NCBI GenBank assembly: GCA_009617715.1 | Contig: VTFK01000006.1 | Location: 2,294,001 to 2,358,000 of the forward strand | DNA: 64,000 bases | From: Plectrocnemia conspersa | Lineage: Eukaryota; Arthropoda; Insecta; Trichoptera; Polycentropodidae | Reading direction: 5' to 3' | Part shown: piece after piece, positions 23,615 through 37,700 of the stretch | How the letters are laid out: every line of letters begins with the position of its first letter | Position numbering within the stretch: the first letter of the stretch is position 1 | Notes under the pieces: model-generated | The model's input: only the letters and a program-made list of their open reading frames with translations | Databases searched by the model: none | What the model was told of the DNA's origin: nothing | Program-made: the position numbers and the translations under genes

Positions 23615-24505
23615 ATTTGAAAGGGAAATCCCGGTTTTGGGCGCGCTTGAGAACGAACTACGAAATTGAATTTATCGATTTAAATTGTAAAACACTATTG
23701 TAAAACCATAAAATTCTAAAAAAAATATTTTTTAAAATATGTTTAGTTTATACGGGATTTAAAATTTAATATAAATTTTCATCAAAAAGGGGCAAAGTTT
23801 CAAATAAAGTACTATTCAATAACAACCAACTATTAAACACATAGTGTTGCAAAAATAATAATTAATTATTTAAGAATAATATGTAATATAAACAAATATT
23901 AAGTAGGTCTAAAGTTTGTGGTATATATGCAAAATGCCCGAGATTCTCCTCATAATGACTACCGTATTAACAATTGCTTTTAAAATATTAAGCCTAATTA
24001 ATGTTTAATCTATGATATTTGTACAAGTATTTAAACAATACAACTTTAAGCCACAAAAAATTAAAACACCCAAGCTAGCAAATAATCTTAAATCTAAGCT
24101 CAGACCTCAATCGTTAAAATATAAAGTTAAACAATTAATATTTATTAAAAAATAAAGTTTATCATAATCTTAAATGATTCATTTTATTCCACTCAATAGC
24201 AATAGAAAAATAAATGTTAATTGTTATAACCTACGATTTGACTGTTAAGCTCGTCACTCTAAATATAATATTAACTGCTTAACATTTAAAACACACGTTA
24301 GATTTTAATGGGTGTTTAAACGGTTAGAGTGTAAAGTGGCAAAATCCACTACAATACTTGAATATGTGGGGCACTTGTTGATTATAGTGCTTTCAGCACC
24401 TGTTGATATGCAAAAAGCTTTATATAATTTCATTAAGCAAATAATCTTTAATGAACATATTAGTAATATTTAAAATGTGTATTTATATGTATTCTTTTTT
24501 TTTTC
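23615..24505. other. Gene-free stretch before the first visible Pdfr exon
   Basis: AT-rich intron-like sequence ending in the polypyrimidine tract (a run of T) and CGCAG acceptor of the exon at 24510. A TM1-encoding exon was looked for here and not found. Confidence 0.45.
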
Positions 24506-24509
24506 GCAG

Positions 24510-24660
24510 AAGTCTTCGCAACAACCGAACCCGCATCCACAATAATCTGTTTATGGCAATGGTAATGCAAGTTTTAATCAGATTGATCGTATACATTGAC
24601 CAGGCTTTATCTCGCGATAAAAATAACAACTCGGAAATGAATAAAGGAATTGATAATACC
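24510..24660 (+). CDS. Pdfr: Pdfr exon: intracellular loop 1, TM2, extracellular loop 1
   Basis: Preceded by a T-rich tract and CGCAG, followed by GTAAGT. It starts with one base finishing a codon (NNA, consistent with Arg or Lys), so the missing upstream exon must end with two bases of that codon. It ends on a codon boundary at ...GIDNT. Residues run SLRNNRTRIHNNLF, then a hydrophobic helix, then a charged Asn-rich loop. Confidence 0.85.
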
Positions 24661-25725
24661 GTAAGTATTTATACTAAATCATATGAATACTTTATATTAT
24701 TATAGATATTTCGATAAGAAATTATTTATTTTTTGTGATATAAAAGCGCCGATTTCTAGTTTAAAAAAAAGGACTTGTACCATTAACATGGAAATTGATT
24801 AGCAATGACATTTTTTTATTATTCACCAGGTATTATAATTGCTATATTAGGAATTATGTAATATATATTGAAAAAAATTCCACGATCGTAAAATGGCATC
24901 GTGATTAAAAAAGTTTGAAACTTCTGACAGTGGAGCTGTGCTAGATATTTTTTAATTGTCATCATATTTTTAATGAGGCCGATAATCAATATATAGGGAG
25001 CGCAGCCTTGGAAGCGAAACAATAAAGTTCATTCCTTCAATTGATTTTTTTTTAATTTATGTTCTGTGATGTAAAGGGCAAAGTAATAAATAAATTTACA
25101 ATAGTTTTGATTTAATTAGTTGATAGTTTTTTATGCGCTTAAGAAATAGTTTTTTATTATTGTTTTACTGCTTTTTGCACCCTTATAATTCAGATAGTTA
25201 TTTTTAATTTTAAGCAATGATAAAAGGAAATATAGGAAAAGCTATCTATAGATTTTATTTTGCTAGTTTGAATTATGTTTACATCAACAAATCTAATTAT
25301 AGATTGAATTTTATATCCTTCTTGACATGTGACATATTTTTATGGATTATACGACAACAATGTTTCTACTGTTCCTACATCGAATGTCAAAATTACATCA
25401 TCGGTTTTTCGCATTGTTCTCATGTATGATACAAAAAACAATTCTTTGTTTACCTGACTAAATCTCAATAAACAAACGTTCATATGACTAAATTCATGTG
25501 ATTAGCAAACTACGTCACAGCAAAATAATTACGTCTCAATCATATTAAGTTACATAATATTAACAATACATATGTTATAAATCAGATTATATAACACAAC
25601 AAACAGCTTTCAACATGTTGAGAGTAAATTATTTTTTTATTTGATTAAAAAGCTCAGAACTTATTTCAATATTAATCTTTAACACAAATTTATATTTATA
25701 TTTTTTATTTCAACACAATAAATCG

Positions 25726-25757
<32 letters not shown>

Positions 25758-28700
25758 GCACTCAAAATGTTTCTCATCCTGATTTTTATAATTTATAAGT
25801 CAGAAGAAGCCATTTCTAGAACAATGAAATACGGAAATTGCCGTTTCGACGATTTACGGTTGTTTTTTTTTTTACTTTTTAGACTCTTTCTAGAAAATCG
25901 CAGATGTGTACACGCCTATCTTTTCTCTATGTTTATTTATCTACTCATAAATATATACACGGTTGAAACTCTTAAAAAAATATGCAAATATATGCTTTAT
26001 TATGCCCTAGTGCTCTTTGATGCTCAAACGCCGTTGTTTCGCATTCTTTGATACTATTTTGGAATATTATTATGAAATATTTGGTAACTCAGATTTTACA
26101 TATCATATATCAAATTAAAGTGTCATTTAATTTGACTAAGTGACGTATGGCATTTTTTGACAGTAAATAGCAACGGTTGATTGAAACCAATCTTTTATTT
26201 TTTTTTAAAATAACTGTAGAAAAAAAAAGTCCGCAACAGATCAAATGTACAAGCTTGGCCATAAAAATGGGGCACCCCAATAAATGAGCTATATCTTAAA
26301 AATCGTGAAAATTAAAAAAAAACTAAAGTTGTTTAAAGCGTTTATTTAAAGTTTATTTTTAATATTTAGTAGGCCCACACTTGCCATAATTACAGACGGA
26401 TAAAATTGTCTCCATTCCATCTGCATCTGTTGGGCAACATTTTCTTTTAATATTGCCTATTCTTTGACGCAAACCAAACCCTGTTTTTTAGCGAAATATG
26501 GCATGGAGCGTTTTTTGCTGGAGTCGGATGATAGCGTGGTCTGTGCTTGTAAATATTTTCCAGTAGGAATCTATTAAAATGGATTCCAATGTAATATAAT
26601 TATCACTATTCATACTATTCTCGCAAGTCCTACCCCTGTTGCTATCATGTAACACCATACCCTAACGCTTCCGCCATTATATTTGACTTTAGATACTATG
26701 CAATCAGACAGATATACTTCTCCGACTCTTCCACGCACATGTACTACACCAAGGGCTCTAAAAACATAAATAATGTTTAAAGAACTATGATTAGTTTGAA
26801 AAAAAATTGCATAAATTAAGTTTTGATTATTTTTTTATATAAACCAATTTTATTTGTCAATTATCTTAAAGTTGGATTCATTGGACCAAATGATGTCTAA
26901 TCTCAGTGTTTTCTGGCCCATTGTAAAATTCGAATTTTAAATATTTCTAAAAGCCACGATTTGTGTCAGGCTTTACTATTTCTGAGTTCCACATTGTTGA
27001 GCTTTCTTCTTATCGTTCGCGACAAGTGGATTGTCCTTCACTTGCAAAGATTTCAGACAAGATTTTTCGATTGCGAACCAATATTCAATCTTTCCGGGCA
27101 GTTGTCTTTTATTTTCATTCAGTTCTTGACTTTGATATGTAAGAACCACATTCATTAAACCATTTCAAAGCAAAGCAATAAAATTAGCTTCACTTAATTC
27201 GCGTTTTTTGACTTATATAAAATTTTTAAATAATATTAAAAATAAAGTCACTTAAGCGAAACTAGACAATTTAACCTGCAATATTTTTTAAAACGCAAAT
27301 GAGCTTAAAAACGACAAATTCAGAATTCCAGTAAAATTACCTGCTAAATATTTTGGTCAGACTATGCACTTGTAAAGAGTCACACACCATTTAAAATGGT
27401 GCCCCATTATTATGGCCTAGGCTGCTTATTTAATATTTATATATAAACGATCATTGAATTTTTAACTGATTAATAAATAGTGAGAAGAGCAAAGGGCGCA
27501 AGTTGGACCCTTGAGGAACTCCCGAAGGAGTAAAATATTCTTTTAACAATAAGCAGCTATTAGTTATAAACTTTACGATCAAATAACTAAGAAACAATCG
27601 AGTTCCTTTTTAAAATCAGCATGTATGACATATATTCATATTCCCGCGTCAATCTTGTCACTGTTTTGGTGATAGACATGAGATTAGAATGAAAACCATG
27701 CTGTTGGTCCAACACAAGTAATTGAGGACATGGATAATTATTTTAAATAATTTAGCAGGATCATTGCAAATTTTTTTGTGCATTCACAGAATCTTGAGAA
27801 TCAGATCAAAACACGTTATAGAGCATATGCTTCCAAACTCATTTATCTCACTGTTCTCTTCTTATATAAGGACGGAATAGCGTAATACGTAACGTCTCAG
27901 ACTAGTAACTCTGAGATTGCGGGTTCGAGCCCCGGCAGCGGCACTCGATTTTTATTTATAAAAATGCGCTATTATTAAAAAAAAGCCGGCTCAACTGCAG
28001 TGACATCTATTGATTATAAATTGTGTAGCACATAATAATTTATAATTAATAATATAGATGTCACCAATTCGTGGTTAATACTTACTTGTATGTCTAATGA
28101 CTTATATATTTGGTATAGATTTGCCCGTTGTAACGCATTGGGCTCACGCCTGTCAAGTTACAACGGATTTAATAAAAAAAAAAAACTCAAGAGCCGTGCT
28201 TTAAGCAAAAAATTATAAAATGATGCTGTGACAAATTATGTTTATTTATGTACATATCTATATTTTATCTACTTCAAATTATACATTTAGTTAAAATTTG
28301 TGTAAAATATTATGTATTAGTCGTGTACTTTTTATATCGCAAAAAATGCAAATAGTGGTTCTCGAACGTTTGTTAAATTGTTTGTTCACAGCTTTACTTG
28401 TGTGAAGCCTCGTACATATTGATGGAGTTCGCAAAAACAGCGATGTTTATGTGGATGTTCATCGAGGGACTCTACTTAAACAGCAAAGTTACTGCGACTG
28501 TTTTTCAAGAACATCCGCGCTTCATCATGTACTACATTTTGGGCTGGGGCTTTCCGATTGTTATAACAGCTGCCTGGATCATCACTAATACGCTATATTA
28601 CATTGGACATACCAAGTGAGTAAACCGCGAAAAACCTACACATGTATATAAAATACAATCACCAACAATACACAAATATACGTGACACATACAAAGGTCG

Positions 28701-31700
28701 CCAGAGTTTCAAACCTTCGAGAGAAATAGATATTATTTTTACCAAATAAGTTCCATAGATAAATACTTACGTTAAAATATCAAGTTCTGTATTATATCGG
28801 CATATACAACGATGACTGCTTGGGAGTAAATAAAGTTAAAAAAAACTCTTTAGGTGCCGCGACTGTTAGGAGAGTAGAATATTGATGAATATGACACTCG
28901 CTGTACAGATAGTGAATAATAGTATTTTTGGTAACGATTGATCATTACTACTATTATTTTCCCAAATATGTTAAAATACACATCAACGAGATTATTTTTA
29001 ATTGATGCCGAGCTATTTGTATTCTGTCCAGTCAACGCAGTCGCGGCTTACCTGTAAGTGTATAGATTGTGAATCGCATCGCGGGTTGCGAGTCGTTCAT
29101 GCTTAGCTATATTTAAATATACTTGTTGACGTCAGACTTCTGATACAACTCGTACAGTTCGTTGTTGTACCGACGACGCCAAGTACACGATCAGCTGAGT
29201 GTTCACTATCTAATATATCCGCGTTTTATTTATTCTGGTTTTTAAAGTGTCTGTGCGGACCAATGTATTTAATATCCTGCACGAGAGATACCAGATAAAC
29301 AAACTCGTCAACCCTGTCAATGCAGACATCGATATTTAGACTGCCACTGACATATACATTGTTTTTCTTGAATTCAGGTGCAGCCCTGTTGTGAAGAGTT
29401 GTAATCCTTGGAACAACTCAACCGATCCGAATAGCACTGGAGTAATGTCGTCTATACGTGGAAAAACCGCTAACTGCACTGACGCTATGTAAATGATTCC
29501 CATTGACCCACTAATTATTTCAGAGTTCCAGATGAATTTTTAAGCGGATTGGGCATTCCACTTTTATTATATGTCGCGAGGAGTACATCTGATTCACTCT
29601 GGAGCGCTCCTTACAAACTCACATTGATAGTCTATCGTAAAGCGCATTTAATATTTTTTACACGCTGTATGCAGATGACACAGATGATACATTAGCCGAT
29701 GGAAGATAAAAAAATAAATTGATAATCTTAACAAAAAAGAGACTAGCTCTGTTAGAATGAAATGAAGTGAAACAGTAAAATAGATCAAGTAGAAGAGTCT
29801 AGCTCTAATTTTCTGATGTAGAAACATAATTAGACTACTTGTCATTTATGGATCAGATTTAAGTTATACAGAAAAACTGTTTTAGGAATGAACTAAATGC
29901 GCAAAACAGAGGTAAATCGGCCACTACAAAAAAATGTTGTCATAGACAACAGATTAAAAAGAAGGAGAAAACTATCTATTGAGACGGAGTACCTTGAGTT
30001 TGCTTTTATATAGTCGAGGCCAACCGTGCATAACATATATAAACCATCACTGAATATTTACGGCAGTTGCATCGTTTTTTTATGAATTATTGTTTAAAAT
30101 ATTAGTCTTAGTTATAATTAGTTGATGAGTTTAAAATTAAGCGAAATATAAAAGGTTTAATTAACTATATGCATAACATATAAATATAAATTTACGTGAT
30201 TCAGGTCACTTACTTCAAGTCCTATATCAATATTATCTATAAATAAATACCGTTATAAAACCAGAGATCAAAGAAACACGCCTGATCTTAAAACTTGAAA
30301 AACGAAAATAAACGATCGATCAGATCTTCGTAAAACTATCAAGAAATTGCGGAAAGAACTTGACAGTTCAAGATTGCTTGAAGAAACACGGAATTTAAAT
30401 TGTGTACGAAATATAAATATAAATAATCTTCAACATGACTGAATTTAGATCTAAAAGAAAAATTCTATATGTATTTATATATTAAAAATAAGACAAGTGT
30501 TTCAAAATGGTTCACATAAATGTCAGCTCGACCATTAAAAACAATCGTTTACATACACATAAACATTTTAACACACGTAATGTACACTATCACACATAAA
30601 TTGTTCTAGTTTCTCGTAGCTATCGTCGTTAACATATTTGTGTCAAATAAATTCGTTGAGAAGCTGGATGGCTCATATACAGGAAGCGTTTTAAAACAAA
30701 GGGACGCAATCGCGATTTTTGGATTAAAAATATAAAAACAATCATCATCTTCCAACTTGACTGTAATTCCATACAAAGGAGCCAGAGAGCCATATGGAAC
30801 ACGGAAGTGACACGCGTTCCGTATAACGAAACCGAGCATTCTAAATGCATATTTAATCTTCATCTCTGCCTGAACGTCCTCGATGGTTCAACTTATAAGG
30901 AAATTTCATCAGACTACAGGTATTTTTATAAAAACAGCTAATCCACATTTGTGCGAATACTCCGAAACACTTTCAGGTTATCAGCATATAATAAACAGTC
31001 AAAGTACTCTATTGCCATATGAATGTCATTGTTAAAGAAAAGAGCAGAAAGTCCTAATTGAATCCATGCAATACTCCAGAACATACTGAAGCCATTTAGG
31101 TATCACGAGAAAAAGCTAACAAGACCGTCGTGAAATTTAAGTTGCTTAACTTTCGAAAAAAAGTTCATGAGAAACTTTATCGAATGAGTCAGTATAAACC
31201 ACGTCGACCTGGATTTAAGAACCAAGGGGCTTGCTCTCTGCCTTCGAGTGGCATATGAGGTTAGTGACTAGGACGACGCGGACATAAACCGTGTTGCTGG
31301 TCCACTAGAGCTTTCCGACTGTGAGTATGGATACATTTGTGAAGAATTATATCAAACAACGTAGCAGGTGCCAAAGTGTGATATTTTACGTTCTATTTTA
31401 TTTTATTTTGGACCCCTCCGTCTAAAATAAACCATTGATTTTATATTTTTTCTTAATATATTATTATTTTGTATGCAATACTATATTTTTATATTTTAAG
31501 TTAATAATAAACTACACATTATTAATAAGTGATATATCGATTTAATGATACGATAGTTTTAATTATATGTCATTTTATTAAAAAACTCTGGTGATAGTAA
31601 TAATAATATTTTGATAGCTTTGCCACTACCCTTCGAATACCATTATTGAGATGTCTTGAATATGTAAAGATATATAGTTTACTTTATTTTCTTTTAAATA

Positions 31701-34700
31701 AATAGAACAATTACGTAATCCAAGCTTTATTCGGACAGTTATTTGTGCGAAAAATAAAGTTCCATCTGGTCACATAAATCAACTTTAATTAATAACTTTA
31801 TGACCATAGCAAATAAGCTATGTACCTCACATTTAAAACGTTTCTCCTTGTAAGAAACCTATTTTTTATAATGTTAAAATTGATAATCATTATCGATAAT
31901 GAAGAATAAAACACACATATACGTTATTTTGCGATTTTCAATTGCATGAGTTAAGTTAATCTATTAAATCTTATTTTTAATTATTTATCAAAAATTGAAT
32001 GTTCTCAGATTTATTTACAATATAACATGAATAATGTTTCACGCTGTTATTTACTTGAATTACATGATCCCAATTTAGTTAAATTAACATCTGCTTCGTT
32101 GTTCGAGCCTTTAAATATTCTGAGCAAATGTGCTATTTATTTCCAGGGACGGTAAAGGTTGTAATTATAAAATCAGATGTTTATAATTAAATCGTTTTTA
32201 ATTTCATGTGCCTTACAACAAAAGGCGTAATTGATTGTTTGTAATATTTTAAATAGGATATATAAAATAACGTCGTGTCTTTTAACAGATGCTGGTGGGG
32301 ATATAATCTGAAGGCATCCTACTGGATTTTGGAAGGACCTCGTCTTTTCGTCATGCTTGTAAGTAGATTTACTATTGACATTTAGCTCAAAGAATTTATA
32401 TCTTTTTTTTAAAGTAAATGCAAAGAATTTTAAAACGTAAATAAACTATTTTATGGTAAAAAATTCATATTGATTTAAATAAAATTTTAAAATTCCAATC
32501 GAACTGTTGCATATTCAATAGCCACTATAGAATGCTCGGTTTCACTGATTTGTAATAAATATTTACAAATATTGTAATTTTGCACTTGTACAATGTATAT
32601 TGTAAATTGTATATGTCACGTAATTTATTTATTAGAATTCGAGGTAGCTCTCAAATAAATAAAAATAAGAACAAATAGATTATCGTCATCTGAGTTTAAA
32701 TTAGCTACGATAAGAGCTTTAAAATTACAATATCAATATAGAAACAAATTAAAATATCCATTACCATAATAATTATACCATATAAAGCAAAATATGTGTA
32801 TAGCATATAAATTCCCTTTCTAATTATAGCTAAGCTATCGATCTTTATCCATATAGTTATATAACATTACAAAAAATTGTACCTTAAGCACAATTTCATC
32901 AAATGCTAATTTATGTTCCATATTTCAGATCAATTTCGTTTTCTTGTTGAACATCGTGAGAGTGCTTGTGATGAAGTTGCGGAGAAGTCAAGCTAGCGAG
33001 ATCGAACGTGTAAGGTGTGTACCAAAACAAGCGATTTTCAAATCTCGATAAAATAAATTAAATGTAATACATTACACGCGATGTTAATTAAAGTTAGCAA
33101 GCGAATATTATGCGTAATTTTTTTTAACAAACTTAGATATTGGTATGCGTATAAATTTCGAATGTGTTTCATTTATATTTTTTTTATATTTTCATAACAG
33201 GAAAGCTGTACGCGCTGCAGTCGTCCTTCTGCCCCTCTTGGGAATAACCAATATCCTGAACATGACAAACCCTATTGAAAAGTCTCCTTTAGAATTCGCC
33301 ATTTGGTCTTACAGTACTCATTTCCTCTCATCGTTCCAAGGATTTTTCGTCGCATTTCTGTACTGCTTCCTAAACGGAGAGGTGAGCTTAAATCGATTTA
33401 TTAATAAAATAAAATAAGCGTTTGCTATCAAGCGACTTTTGTGCTATTATATTTATTTTAAATTAAATATATTGTTAATTAATTAATTTATATTTAAAAT
33501 ATGTATTGCGAGCTTCATAATAAACGCACAAAAATACGATTAACTTTTAAAATTTATTGTTTTTATTTCTATTCAAAAATATAAAGTTTTGATTTATAAA
33601 TACTATCAATTATATTTGTATTTCTTATTGCGATATAATACGAAATATAGCACATATATATTTCCATATTTATGTAAAAATATATTTTTTTATTTTTGTA
33701 TTTTTCTCCGACGCGACGTTTCGCCAAAAATATCTTGCGGCAACTTCAGGAGGTTGCTTGAGTTACAAATTAAAATTATCATCGCATCTCGAAAGAATTG
33801 ATTTATTGTAACAAAAAACACGGTTTAACACTATGAGCCTAAATTAAAATAGACATTTCTAAACACATTTAAAATGCGTTGTAAATTATTATGTGTAATA
33901 TAATTTATAATCAACAGATTTCAAATTAAGTTTTAACAATAGTACATTTTTATAAATAAAACTTGAACTGCGCTATTCATTGGATATGAAATTTTAAATG
34001 CAAAAAAAAATTCTCAGAAGTCAAAAATTCACGTCAAAAGCAATAAAATCGTTTTGGCGCCATCTCGCATTTCGAAACGAAATAAAGGTGCATAAATTCT
34101 GGAATGGCCTAGTCCCTCGGATTTACACCCATACCTCGCTTTACGGCCTAGATACGTTCCACGAAACTTGGCCGCTAAGCGAAAAGCCGTATAACGAATC
34201 AATTATTCTAATACAAATTCATACAAATTCAATATGATCGGTTCCATATTTGTTAAAAATGTAACATTGTTCATCATTTAAAATGAATTTTATCTTTTTA
34301 TTTCATTTAAATCAAAAATACATACATTTGTACATAAAATAATAACAGACTCCAAAAACCAACAATAATCCATAAACAAAAATGAAACAACTTCATGTTA
34401 CATAAAATATGTGTATGAATACATATATAAATTTTTTTTAAATGGCTTTAATCTGAAGACGATAAAGAAATGGTAACCTTCAGATCACTGTCGTTCTCAT
34501 TTTTCGCTGGTAAGGATGGGATTAAAAAAATTGCCCAACGATGTTTGTCTTGCCTTTTTGTCTCTTTCGTTCTTCAGTGATTAATAACAGCTAATGGCTG
34601 AGTTAATTCCTCGAGAAACTTTAGCACTACGTTCGACGTCAGGATCGTTTTCAAGGAAGATGTGTATTCCTTGTTCGAAATAGGAAAAAGCTTTTGACAA

Positions 34701-37700
34701 TTTTTTTGATGTTAGCTGTTTGAATACAACAGGCTCTGTCTCTTCATCAAATGCCGGTTCTGCTTGCAATTGAATGAGTTCCTTATATGAAAGGGGTTCC
34801 CTATCAGCTTCAAGTAGATCAAGCACATCACGTTCGTTCAAATCTTCAAAGTCGAGATCATGTGCTAGATCCAAAATGTTTTGCCTAATTTCAGGAAGGC
34901 AATTAACTTCCGCATCAGTATTTTTTACACATTCTGGCCATATTTTTTTCCAAACATGGTTCATTGTTGTTAATTTTAATTCCTTCCATGATTCACTGAT
35001 GCTGTCAACAGCATCCTTGATGTTATAGTTTTTCCAAAATCTTTTAATTGAAGATTTACCATCGGTTTCCCTTATAAGTTGTCGTAAAGTTCGGCGTAGG
35101 TAATATGCCTTAAAAGTGGCTATTGCACCCTGATCCATTGGTTGAATCAGAGCTGTTGTATTTTTCGGAAGGTACTCAATCATGACATCTTCAGATAGTT
35201 CGGATAAATTAGTAGGATGCCCTGGTGCATTATCCAAAATTAGCCAAGCCTTGTTGCTTAAGTTATTGTCTCGCAAATATTTTTTCACTTCTGTGCAAAA
35301 GTGATTTTTGAACCAATCCTCTAAAGTAGCTTTAGTCATCCAAGCTTTCTTGTTGGATCTCCATATGACGGGTAATTGATTTTTATTTAGTCCTTTAAGA
35401 GGCCTTGGATTTTCGGACAAATATATTAAAAGTGGTTTTAGCTTAAAATCACCCGCGGCATTTGCACCAAGTAGCAAAGTTAATCGTTCTTTAGACACCT
35501 TATAACCAGGCGCAGATTTTTCGGTTTTTGAAATGTACGTGCAATCAGGCATTCGCTTCCAATAAAGCTCTGTTTCGTCTACGTTAAACACTTGTTCAAG
35601 TTTATGACCACCTCCTTCAATAATTCCCTTTAAAATGTTGGGATATTCCTTAGATGCGGCCTCATCGGCGCTAGCTGCTTCACCTTTTATTTTAAAATTC
35701 TGCAAATTAAATCTATTTTTAAATTTAAAAAAAAAAACACATACAAAAAAAGTTTTTTTGCCGTAATAGCGAAACATTTTAGGCCGTATATCGAAAACGT
35801 GCCTTAATTGAAGAGGGCCGTTATAGCGAAAGGCCGTATAAAGAGCGGCCGTATAGCGAGGTATGGGTGTATTTTTTTATACTAAGATTTTTTCAAATTT
35901 AATTCGAGATAGTATTACCGAATATTAAAAATTTAAATAATCAAATATTTAAATATTCGATTAAAAACCATAATCGTAACGCATTAGGTTTACTTGTCAG
36001 GCCTTAATTTTAATATATAAAAAAATTTAAAAAATCAACAATTAAATTTGGAGAGAATAAGTTAATGATTTAATTTATATTATTAATTAAAAGTCTTAAA
36101 ATATTGCTTACAGCCTCAAAGTCAATCGAGTCGATTCCATTAAACTTAAAAAAATTAAGAAATGTGAAGTCATTGAATTTTTTTTAAATCTATTATTTGA
36201 CAATTTCTTTACACAAAACCATTGATACTTTTCAAATATTATAATTTCGTATTTTTCCTGTCTATATTTTCGGACCATGTGAAAGCAAGCAGATGTAATG
36301 GTTCTTCGTAAACTGGGCACGAACCCTTTGCCATTAATAGTATGAAAAATATCTACACGGGCTTTGACAGAAAAATTATTTTTAAAACAAATAAATTTTG
36401 CACTGCAACAAAAATGTCACTATTTTTGGCAATATTCTGACAGTTTCATCTCAAACAAGATACGCAAATACATTCACTTTAATAATTCAAAATTGCACTC
36501 TAGCATTTTAGTAACACTGTCATGGCACTGATGTCTGAAATATTTAATATCAATGACCCTCTTCTATGTGCTGTATTGATTCGATAAAATTAATGAACCT
36601 TTTTTTGATGGAACATTTACTGTGATATTAAATCTTAACATATCTTACTTTATCAATTGAATTTTATTAAAAATAATTTTCTCCACTTTACTGGCAAATA
36701 GAGCTATTAATTATTTTTTAATGTTATTCAAAGTAAGTTATTTTTCTTTCTAAATGTTTCATGGCTACTATATGGCAGTGTATTTTAATATATTTAATTA
36801 ATAACGTCAAATTTTTTTTGAAGGCATAATTTTTACTATGTGAACAATTCATACGAAATTGAATGTTATATGAGTTTCTTAAAATAATTCGACTTAAGAA
36901 AATGTCAAAGATAATTTAAAAAATATTGAACGAAAAGTTGAATTTAAAAGGCTTTATATCATCAATCTTATTCTACTATGACTTTGTAAAAATAGAGGTA
37001 TTGGAATATTTTTAATTAAAGCCTACGACATTTCATGCTTTTATAACTAAAAAATTTACCGAGAGGTGGGAAAACTTTATATCTTTAAAATTAATTAAGA
37101 TTTTAAATCATTAAAATAAAATTACCAGATACAAAATTTGTGAAACAAATATTTTTTATGTACTAATATTTTTGCAGAAAAGCTGTCGAAAAATTGGAAT
37201 CATCGAAAGATTGAATCGATATACATATATAGTTGATATATAATTTATAAAATTTAATACCTAACATTTTGAGTTTTACAAAAAGCACTTCAACGCTTTC
37301 TTAAAATACATTAAGATTGTTTATATAATGACCTACAATTTTCCATGCTTCCCCAGTTTACATAAGTACCTCATAAACTTCAAAGCCAGTAAAACATTTC
37401 ATTAAGAATCACGTTAAATGCTCTATGCTTTATCTGCAACACGATGTTACACCGTGACTTAAAATGTACTTTAACATGCAATAAATTAATTCAAAAGCAA
37501 GAAATCTTATGTAAATGTAAAAGTTTTTTTCTCGAAATGATCATGATCATTAATAATTTGTTTTCACTGCTGCAGTATGAACCGCGATTTTACGATCAAT
37601 TAAAGCGTTACATTATGTACCTTTTGTCTAGTATCATTTTCTTTAAAATCTATAAATTTAATAAGCGCTCTGAAGCGACTTACAATAATGATATGTTATC

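Noticed and set aside
25723..25754. TA run as a replication origin or regulatory element
   Set aside because: Simple dinucleotide microsatellite with nothing else around it; the same applies to 40808 and 63409.
27869..27945. A functional tRNA gene
   Set aside because: A and B boxes are present but the acceptor arm does not pair properly, and the sequence continues into a SINE body, LINE-like tail and poly-A. Treated as a SINE head.
29380..29492. AG-preceded open block reading SPVVKSCNPWNNSTDPNSTG
   Set aside because: It resembled an extracellular loop of a neurotransmitter transporter (CNPWN), but it ends at a stop without a donor, sits between LINE debris and Pdfr exons, and has no partner exons. 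Chance cannot be excluded.
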